NCBI GenBank assembly: GCA_020631105.1
Contig: JAHDHW010000001.1
Coordinates: 146,270-203,276, forward strand
Direction: 5' to 3'
DNA from: Saprospiraceae bacterium
GTDB taxonomy: Bacteria > Bacteroidota > Bacteroidia > Chitinophagales > Saprospiraceae
Length of the DNA: 57,007 nt
The position numbers were made by a program, and so were the translations under genes. Under the pieces are notes generated by a model. The model worked only from the letters and a program-made list of their open reading frames with translations. It ran no database searches and was not told where the DNA came from. How positions within the stretch are numbered: the stretch's first letter is position 1; every line of letters begins with the position of its first letter. Of the stretch, positions 51,098 through 57,007 are shown piece after piece.

Positions 51098-52534
51098 ATG
51101 AAAAACGCAGTCGTACTACTATTACTCCTCTTTCCTTTCTTTTTGGATGCTCAGACCGTAACCGTCTCCGAACAGTTATCACTTCGTAATGATCAGGCTT
51201 ACGAAGTGCTTGGTCGCCTAAAGGATCGCTTTCTTTTGTATCGGGATCGGGCAAATAATGATTATGAGATTCAGGCTTTCACCGAAAACCTGCAGATGAG
51301 TTGGAAGAAGGAACTAGAGTTTGACAAGAAAAGAACAGATGTCATAGAAGTTATACCAAACGGAGACAACTTCGTTTTGATTTACAGATTCAAAGAAAAA
51401 GGACGCGTTATCCTTAAGGCCAATAAATATGATGCCGGCGCTAGTGTCATTGACTCCATTACTATCTTTAATTACGGTACTCGATTCTATCCGCCAAGAG
51501 TGGAAGTTCTCGAGAGTGAAGATCGCAGTAAGATTCTTTTATACGGAACTGAGCGGCAATCCAAAATTGAAGCGATGTGCTTTGATATTGAATTAATGCA
51601 GCTCCTCTGGCACCACGAGTTCTCTCCGGACAACATGACTTTTGAGGTAGACTATCAACAGCCGATGATTAGCAATGACGGCAGGATGTTCTATGTCCTG
51701 GATCGGGATAATCGAAAAAGCAGTCGCGATGAACATCGCTTTGAAATTGTATCCGTAGATGAAAGCACTCCCAAAGGAGAGGTCCGGAGCTTCGAGGTTC
51801 CTATGGAGGAAAAATTAACCTTCGATGTTTTATTCGAGTTCGACAATCTGAATAATAACATCGTTGCCGGTGGTCTATATTCAGAAAAAAATCGGGGACG
51901 TGCCAATGGTTATTTCTACCTCAATATACCAGTATATAATACTGATGCTTATCTCCTAAAGTTCAGAGCTTTTGATGACAAATTCGTAACTGACTACACC
52001 GGTAAGCCCGTGAAAAATAATAAAGGAATTGTAGAAACCGGTGTACAAGAATTAGTCCTTCGTCGAGATGGAGGAATCATTTTAATTGCCGAAAAGAATA
52101 AACACCTGGAGCGGCAAATGATGTCAGCAGGACGTGGCGGTTACCTCGGAGAAGATGGTAGAGGTTATATCGTTGACTATCATTATGAGGACGTCATCGC
52201 AATCTCCGTGCATCCAAACGGAACTCACCATTGGCAAAACATTCTACCTAAACGACAATACTCACAAGACGATAGTGCAGCCTACTCTTCTTTTTTTCTA
52301 TTGAAAACTCCTGCTGCCTTACGCTTGATATTTAATGATGAGATTAAACAGGAAAATACGGTGAGTGAATATGTATTAAGAGGAGACGGTGAGTATGACC
52401 GTAATAGTATTCTAAGTACAGATTATCAAAAGATGCAATTGAGGTTTCGGGATGCCATTCAGCTAAGTGCTAATGAAATGCTGATCCCAAGTGAGCGACG
52501 TAGTCGTCTTCGATTGGTTAAGGTAAGTTACTAA
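51098..52534 (+). CDS. exported protein of unknown function
   Basis: A 478-residue protein from the ATG at 51098; a GTG two codons earlier is less likely. The signal peptide is MKNAVVLLLLLFPFFLDAQ. The body has recurring strand pairs (FLLYRDRANNDYEIQAF, YVLDRDNRKSSRDEHRFEIV, IILIAEKNKHLE) typical of a beta-propeller-like fold, but no family is recognised. It may share a transcript with the MORN protein. Its stop overlaps that of the AraC gene (CTAA). Confidence 0.75.
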   Translation: MKNAVVLLLLLFPFFLDAQTVTVSEQLSLRNDQAYEVLGRLKDRFLLYRDRANNDYEIQAFTENLQMSWKKELEFDKKRTDVIEVIPNGDNFVLIYRFKEKGRVILKANKYDAGASVIDSITIFNYGTRFYPPRVEVLESEDRSKILLYGTERQSKIEAMCFDIELMQLLWHHEFSPDNMTFEVDYQQPMISNDGRMFYVLDRDNRKSSRDEHRFEIVSVDESTPKGEVRSFEVPMEEKLTFDVLFEFDNLNNNIVAGGLYSEKNRGRANGYFYLNIPVYNTDAYLLKFRAFDDKFVTDYTGKPVKNNKGIVETGVQELVLRRDGGIILIAEKNKHLERQMMSAGRGGYLGEDGRGYIVDYHYEDVIAISVHPNGTHHWQNILPKRQYSQDDSAAYSSFFLLKTPAALRLIFNDEIKQENTVSEYVLRGDGEYDRNSILSTDYQKMQLRFRDAIQLSANEMLIPSERRSRLRLVKVSY

Positions 52535-53394
52535 TCGGATATATACTGCTTTACATATTGGCTTGGTGTAAATCCGGTAAACTCTTTAAACTGACGATTG
52601 AAATTGGATAGGTTTCTAAAGCCTACGGCGTAACAAACCTCGGAGATGCTTTGCTCTCGAGAGGTTAACAATTTTCCAGCCATCGAAATTCGAAATTCAT
52701 TTAAAAATCTTGAGAAAGTTTTACGCGTTCTCAACTTAAAGAATCGGCAAAAAGCAGAAACGCTTAAATTGGCAATAGCCGCTACTTCATCTAACATTAT
52801 TCGTTGCTCGTAATTTTCTAACACATACTGAACTACTCGTTCTAATTTTTCATTTTCAACACGGCTAGTTTCTAAGTCGAAAGGTACTGATGAAATTATA
52901 GATACTTCATCTGAGGACGCAAACTTTCCCAACAGCTGTAAAAAGGAAAGTATTTTTTGTAAACCATTCGAAGACTGGATTCGCTGAATCTCTTCTATCG
53001 CCTGCAATCGCATTGGTCCTTTTATCCGGATACCCTGATCTGCTTTTTGTAGTAAATCTTTGACTTCTTTTAACTCCGTTAAGTCAAAAAATCCATTACC
53101 AAAAGATTGTTCATCAAAAAAAATGGAAATTGACTTTGCAAATTTAGCTCCTGTATTTTCCTGAACATTGTTCTTGAATCGATGCGGTACCTGAGCCCCA
53201 ATAATAAAAACATCTCCTGGTTCAAACGCCGTAATCGTAGTTCCCAATAGCAGCGTCCCTGAGCTCTCTACAATCCACGTCAATTGAATTTCAGGGTGGT
53301 GATGAAAGCGATCATAGAATTGCGGCAATTCATCAACCTGTATGCGAAAAGCATCTCCTTCCTGAATCGGAATCTTAAATGGTAAAGCTTTCAT
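52531..53394 (-). CDS. AraC-family transcriptional regulator
   Basis: A 287-residue regulator from the ATG at 53394; an in-frame upstream ATG at 53451 would add a hydrophobic 19-residue stretch and overlap the palindrome at 53396, so it is disfavoured. The N-terminal cupin domain (about 10-90; YDRFHHHPEIQLTWIVESSGTLLLG) is followed by two HTH motifs (about 190-285; IMLDEVAAIANLSVSAFCRFFK, SISEVCYAVGFRNLSNFNRQFKEFTGFTPSQYV). It diverges from the dihydrodipicolinate-synthase-like gene and presumably controls that operon. Confidence 0.92.
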   Translation of the reverse strand: MKALPFKIPIQEGDAFRIQVDELPQFYDRFHHHPEIQLTWIVESSGTLLLGTTITAFEPGDVFIIGAQVPHRFKNNVQENTGAKFAKSISIFFDEQSFGNGFFDLTELKEVKDLLQKADQGIRIKGPMRLQAIEEIQRIQSSNGLQKILSFLQLLGKFASSDEVSIISSVPFDLETSRVENEKLERVVQYVLENYEQRIMLDEVAAIANLSVSAFCRFFKLRTRKTFSRFLNEFRISMAGKLLTSREQSISEVCYAVGFRNLSNFNRQFKEFTGFTPSQYVKQYISD

Positions 53395-53395
53395 T

Positions 53396-53409
53396 GTACA
53401 AAATTGTAC
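53396..53409. promoter_or_regulatory. palindrome GTACAA-n2-TTGTAC next to the AraC start
   Basis: A 6-bp perfect inverted repeat immediately upstream of the AraC ATG at 53394, suited to autoregulation. It lies between that ATG and the direct repeats of the divergent operon. Confidence 0.4.
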
Positions 53410-53443
53410 TATCTTCCCGTAAAATACTAACAGAATAATAAAA

Positions 53444-53475
53444 TACGACAAAATAGTATCAAACTAAGACAAAAT
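53444..53475. promoter_or_regulatory. direct-repeat operator for the AraC regulator (TAmGACAAAAT x2, 21-bp period)
   Basis: TACGACAAAAT at 53444-53454 and TAAGACAAAAT at 53465-53475, start to start 21 bp. The proximal repeat ends 28 nt upstream of the -7 box at 53504. The layout is typical of AraC-type activator half-sites on one helix face. Confidence 0.5.
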
Positions 53476-53503
53476 CAAGGTGATCTTATTCAAAATCAAC
53501 TGT

Positions 53504-53511
53504 TAGCTTTG
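53504..53511 (+). promoter_or_regulatory. -7 box (TAGCTTTG) of the catabolic operon
   Basis: Fits TAnnTTTG. A transcript would start about 5 nt before the ATG at 53523, almost leaderless. No -33 TTG lies at consensus distance, in keeping with activator dependence. Confidence 0.5.
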
Positions 53512-53522
53512 TCAAAAAAGTC

Positions 53523-54437
53523 ATGGAAGTTAAATGGAAAGGCGTATACCCCGCCGTCACAACAAAATTCACAGAAGATTTTCAATTAGATATTCCGGCG
53601 TTTCTTCATAACCTTGAAGCACAAATCGCAGCTGGCGTAGATGGTATCATCATTGGCGGTAGCCTTGGCGAAGCCAGTACATTGTCTTTTGAAGAGCGAC
53701 AACAGTTAGTGGAAGCTGCGCTCGGAATGGGTCACGATAATATTCCAATTCTGTTAAACATCGCAGAACGAAGAACACAAGATGCGGTTGCGTTGGCACA
53801 AATGGCGGAACGCAGTGGAGCACACGGATTGATGCTTTTGCCTCCGATGCAATATAAGGCTGATGATCGCGAAACCGTAGCTTTATTCAAATCCGTTGCA
53901 GAGAATACCAGTTTGCCGATCATGCTTTATAATAACCCGCATGATTATAAAATACCTGTAACTATTCCGATGCTGGAAGAGCTTGCCAGTGTTAAAAACA
54001 TCCAGGCGATCAAAGAGTCTTCCAGAGACATTACGAATGTAACACGGTTCAAAAATGCATTCGGTGATCACTATCAGATTCTTTGTGGGGTAGATACCCT
54101 GGCATTAGAATGTCTTGCTGCCGGCGCAGATGGCTGGGTTGCCGGACTGGTCAATGCCTTCCCGAGAGAGACGGTTGTCATCTACAAACTAATGAAAGCA
54201 GGTAGAACTGCGGAAGCATTGGAGATTTACCGTTGGTTTATGCCACTCCTTGAGTTGGATATTCATCCAAAACTTGTGCAGTATATTAAGCTCTCTGAAG
54301 TCGCTACGCAACTCGGAACAGAGCACGTCCGTCCGCCGCGCCTCCCATTAATCGGCCAGGAACGAAAGGACATCCTCGGAATCATTCAGGCAGGGGTGGA
54401 TGCTCGACCGGATATGGAGAAGTATGCAGCTTTATAA
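53523..54437 (+). CDS. dihydrodipicolinate synthase-family lyase/deaminase
   Basis: A 304-residue (beta/alpha)8 class I aldolase-type enzyme. Schiff-base Lys is K164 in IQAIKESS, the partner Tyr is Y136 in LYNNP, and the N-terminal GGSLGEASTL is the carboxylate loop. With the downstream aldehyde dehydrogenase and ornithine-cyclodeaminase-type protein, the best fit is 1-pyrroline-4-hydroxy-2-carboxylate deaminase of trans-4-hydroxyproline breakdown, giving 2-oxoglutarate semialdehyde. A sugar-acid dehydratase (5-keto-4-deoxyglucarate type) remains possible. No lysine biosynthesis genes are near, so a DapA role is unlikely. Confidence 0.85.
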   Translation: MEVKWKGVYPAVTTKFTEDFQLDIPAFLHNLEAQIAAGVDGIIIGGSLGEASTLSFEERQQLVEAALGMGHDNIPILLNIAERRTQDAVALAQMAERSGAHGLMLLPPMQYKADDRETVALFKSVAENTSLPIMLYNNPHDYKIPVTIPMLEELASVKNIQAIKESSRDITNVTRFKNAFGDHYQILCGVDTLALECLAAGADGWVAGLVNAFPRETVVIYKLMKAGRTAEALEIYRWFMPLLELDIHPKLVQYIKLSEVATQLGTEHVRPPRLPLIGQERKDILGIIQAGVDARPDMEKYAAL

Positions 54438-54491
54438 GTCGTTTGTTCAAACTTCATTAACTTACTCCTTCTTAATCAAAAACCTTAATCA

Positions 54492-56072
54492 ATGGACGGT
54501 AGAAATATTATTGGCAGAAAGAAATCAGGTAATGACAGCGGAGTCCTTCCGGTTTTTAGTCCGGGACTACAACGCACACTAGAAGGAAGCTTTAATATTG
54601 CTACTCCGGAAGAGGTAGACGAAGCGCTGGCGCTGGCCACAGAAGCCGCTAAAATCTACGGTCAATTACCTCCTGCCAGGATCGCTGCTTTCCTGAGGGC
54701 AATAGCGGATGAAATCATGGCATTAGGGGACAGCCTGATCCAAAGAGCAATGCAGGAATCTGCCTTACCGCAAGGAAGACTGGAAGGAGAACGTGGCCGT
54801 ACTGTCAACCAACTAAAATTATTTGCCGACCATGTAGAAGAAGGAAGCTGGGCCGAAGCAACTATTGATCGTGCGAACCCGGAACGTAAACCTTTTCCAA
54901 AAGCAGATATCCGTAAAATGCTTCGCCCGATTGGCCCGGTAGTCGTCTTTACGGCTAGTAACTTCCCATTGGCTTTCTCGACAGCGGGTGGCGACACTGC
55001 GTCCGCCTTAGCTGCTGGTTGCCCAGTAATTGTCAAGGCGCATGAGTCTCATTTGGGCACTAATGCCCTGGTTGCGCTTGCTATTCAAACTGCAGCCGAA
55101 GCGACCGGAATGCCTGATGGCGTTTTCTCTTCGTTAAATGGTACCGGACCAGGATTAGGACAACAATTAGTCAAACACCCACTGACCAAAGCAATTGCCT
55201 TTACAGGTTCACATGGAGCAGGCAAAGCGATTTTTGATACTGCTGGTCAACGAGATATTCCAATTCCGGTATTTGCAGAAATGGGGAGTATCAATCCGGT
55301 ATTACTACTGGAGGATGCACTTAAAACTCGTGGTACGGAGCTGGCACAACAACTTGCAGATTCTGTGACCTTAGGGGTCGGGCAGTTTTGTACGAATCCA
55401 GGATTATTAATTGGAGTGAGCGGTGATTCCCTGAATCGTTTCGTCGAAGCACTCGGAGAAGCCATCAAGCAAAAGACTCCTGGCATCATGCTCAATCAAG
55501 GCATTTGTGAAAACTTTGTAAAACACAAGAAACTGGTCGTTCAGCAGGAAGGTGTTCAACCTTACGCAAGAGCTGGACAATCACCGGAGTCCAATCAGGG
55601 ACAACCTTCGGTTGCGCGGGTCAATGGTGCCGACTTCATCAAAAACACTACCGTTAAGATGGAAGTATTCGGGCCTTTTACTTTAGTGGTGGAGTGTGCG
55701 GATAGCGAGGAGATGGCGCAAGCCATCGAGAGTCTCCCAGGGCAGTTAACCGGGACCGTGATGGGCGAAGCCACCGATTTTTCAGCGGCCGTTAGCATCA
55801 TAGAATCCTTACAATCAAAAGTAGGCAGGATACTCTTCAACGGAGTGCCAACCGGTGTCGAAGTCTGTCACGCTATGCATCATGGTGGCCCTTACCCGGC
55901 AACAACGGATGCCCGATTCACCTCTGTTGGTACAGACGCTATCAAGCGTTTCGGAAGGCCCTTATGTTATCAAAATTGCCCAGAAGCATTATTACCCGAA
56001 GCTTTAAAAAATAATAATCCTTTAGGAATCTGGCGCGTGGTTGATGGCAAACGAACCAAAGAAAGCCTTTAA
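54492..56072 (+). CDS. NADP-dependent aldehyde dehydrogenase (2-oxoglutarate semialdehyde type)
   Basis: A 526-residue aldehyde dehydrogenase of the long (about 520 aa) group that oxidises 2,5-dioxopentanoate to 2-oxoglutarate. Features are the N-terminal IIGRKKSG, the Rossmann block FTASNFPLAFSTAGGDTASALAAGCPVIVKAHE, the general-base E263 in AEMGSINP and the nucleophile C300 in GQFCTNPG. The 54-nt gap after the lyase gene and the one-base overlap (TAATG) with the next gene indicate one operon. The assignment to the 2-oxoglutarate semialdehyde step follows from family length and partner. Confidence 0.87.
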   Translation: MDGRNIIGRKKSGNDSGVLPVFSPGLQRTLEGSFNIATPEEVDEALALATEAAKIYGQLPPARIAAFLRAIADEIMALGDSLIQRAMQESALPQGRLEGERGRTVNQLKLFADHVEEGSWAEATIDRANPERKPFPKADIRKMLRPIGPVVVFTASNFPLAFSTAGGDTASALAAGCPVIVKAHESHLGTNALVALAIQTAAEATGMPDGVFSSLNGTGPGLGQQLVKHPLTKAIAFTGSHGAGKAIFDTAGQRDIPIPVFAEMGSINPVLLLEDALKTRGTELAQQLADSVTLGVGQFCTNPGLLIGVSGDSLNRFVEALGEAIKQKTPGIMLNQGICENFVKHKKLVVQQEGVQPYARAGQSPESNQGQPSVARVNGADFIKNTTVKMEVFGPFTLVVECADSEEMAQAIESLPGQLTGTVMGEATDFSAAVSIIESLQSKVGRILFNGVPTGVEVCHAMHHGGPYPATTDARFTSVGTDAIKRFGRPLCYQNCPEALLPEALKNNNPLGIWRVVDGKRTKESL

Positions 56073-57007
56073 TGATACAACTTGCTAATGCCCGAATCGA
56101 AGCGCTACTCGACTATCCAACCTTGGTAGCCGTACTTCGACGGGCCTTCGCAGCTAATTATACCACACCGCTTCGTCATCATCATAACTTTGACAATCCC
56201 AAAGCAGCACGACACTCTACTTTGCTACTAATGCCTTCATGGGATAATGAAAAGTACCTGGGTGTAAAGATGGTCACCATCTCTCCGGAGAACAAAAAAC
56301 ACCAGCTTCCTACTATTCAGGGTACTTACTTTTTATTCGAGCTTACTACCGGCGTTCCCTTATTACAATGTGATGCCCGGCTCCTCACGGTCAAGCGAAC
56401 GGCTGCTGCCTCGGCATTAGCCAGCACTTACCTTTCAAGGCCGGACAGTAATCGCTTGGCAATGATCGGTACAGGATATCTGGCGCCACATTTAATCGAA
56501 GCACATGCCGCCATCCGACCAATTCGGGAAGTACAGATCTGGGGGCGCGATCTTACAAAAGCTCAGAGAATTGCCGAAAGTTTATCTATCGAGGGAGTTA
56601 CTATCCAAGCTGTTTCGGATTTAGAAGCTGCAGTTTTAGAAGCGGATATCATCAGTAGTGCAACATTATCGCAGGATCCTATTATCAAAGGGAAATGGTT
56701 GCAGCCGGGACAACACCTTGACCTTGTTGGTTCCTATCTCCCTACCCATCGGGAAGCGGATGATGAGGTCATTCAACGAGGTGTTATTTTTGTAGATACG
56801 CTGGAAGGCGCGACAAAAGAATCCGGAGATATTGTGCTGCCATTACAAAATGGCTTACTACAACATTCTGATATAAAAGGAGATTTATTTTCCATGTGTC
56901 GTTCTTCTGCTAAATCCCTACGGGAAGATTCTTCTTCGATCACGGTTTTTAAATCTGTTGGGCATGCCCTGGAAGATTTGGCGACGGCGAGTTATTTGTA
57001 TGAGGAG
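56072..57007 (+). CDS. ornithine cyclodeaminase/mu-crystallin family protein (3' end beyond window)
   Basis: The ATG at 56072 overlaps the aldehyde dehydrogenase stop (TAATG) and opens a frame of 312 codons to the window edge, close to the usual family length (about 315-330). The conserved blocks are LLTVKRTAAASALAS (substrate loop), MIGTGYLAPHLIEAH (NAD(P) motif GxGxxA-like) and the C-terminal VFKSVGHALEDLATASYLYE. Family members act as ornithine cyclodeaminase, alanine dehydrogenase or 1-pyrroline-2-carboxylate reductase. In this operon the reductase of the trans-3-hydroxyproline branch is likely. Only the last few residues are missing. Confidence 0.88.
   Translation, partial: MIQLANARIEALLDYPTLVAVLRRAFAANYTTPLRHHHNFDNPKAARHSTLLLMPSWDNEKYLGVKMVTISPENKKHQLPTIQGTYFLFELTTGVPLLQCDARLLTVKRTAAASALASTYLSRPDSNRLAMIGTGYLAPHLIEAHAAIRPIREVQIWGRDLTKAQRIAESLSIEGVTIQAVSDLEAAVLEADIISSATLSQDPIIKGKWLQPGQHLDLVGSYLPTHREADDEVIQRGVIFVDTLEGATKESGDIVLPLQNGLLQHSDIKGDLFSMCRSSAKSLREDSSSITVFKSVGHALEDLATASYLYEE

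Noticed and set aside
53523-54437. dapA of lysine biosynthesis
   Set aside because: Divergent AraC control and catabolic neighbours argue for a deaminase or dehydratase paralogue.
54662-55036. 124-codon minus-strand frame
   Set aside because: Antisense to the core of the aldehyde dehydrogenase.

Overview
The window comes from a Bacteroidota chromosome, most likely a marine Saprospiria-type (Lewinella-like) bacterium; this placement rests on gene content and style, not on any database search. Supporting signs are type IX secretion C-terminal signals on secreted proteins (1762-2634, 34872-36479 and the gliding-motility type at 24817-26550), FecI/FecR plus an STN-type TonB receptor, LytS/LytR regulation, CotH and ASST secreted proteins, promoters of the Bacteroidota type (TTTG - about 20 nt - TAnnTTTG) and weak Shine-Dalgarno sequences. 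No rRNA, tRNA, CRISPR array, transposase or phage gene was seen.

Layout. 1-1433: NAD-dependent DNA ligase, cut by the window edge. 1762-6305: CxxCH-containing T9SS cargo, acyltransferase, large CotH-family surface protein. 6446-13854: a membrane and redox block with an unpaired cydB, a rhodanese, a minus-strand run (CBS protein, outer-membrane barrel, HlyD-like adaptor, FtsX-like permease, LolD-like ATPase), a PAP2 phosphatase and a DUF2490 protein; two Crp/Fnr-like palindromes lie in its spacers. 14089-17019: xylulokinase and xylose isomerase. 17063-19846: two tandem duplicated orphan histidine kinases. 19952-23679: APH-fold kinase, small membrane protein, universal stress protein, OmpA-type lipoprotein. 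23781-23906: a 41-residue membrane microprotein. 24065-30790: lipoprotein plus gliding-motility-type secreted protein, then an ECF sigma / anti-sigma-HEAT / S41 peptidase / paired DUF4097-like operon. 30933-34810: TPR-like membrane protein, cyclase-family hydrolase, NAD kinase, BamA-like protein. 34872-41351: FecI-FecR-TonB receptor with a T9SS aryl-sulfotransferase behind a hairpin. 41538-49550: CBS-ACT protein, a lipoprotein-LytS-LytR operon with a likely autoregulatory LytTR operator, two shuffled TPR-SHOCT membrane proteins and a TPR-CHAT membrane protein. 49755-52534: MORN-repeat protein and an unknown secreted protein. 52531-57007: AraC regulator diverging from a probable hydroxyproline (or sugar acid) catabolic operon, cut by the window end.

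The items judged most worth following are: two promoters with the same geometry (21-bp-period direct repeats ending 28 nt upstream of a TAnnTTTG box), one for the LytTR operon and one for the AraC-linked operon; a 17-bp sequence repeated exactly in three spacers (7.6, 11.2 and 17.0 kb); the TPR-CHAT plus TPR-SHOCT membrane cluster; terminator-like hairpins placed a few nucleotides before start codons inside operons; and the 41-residue protein.
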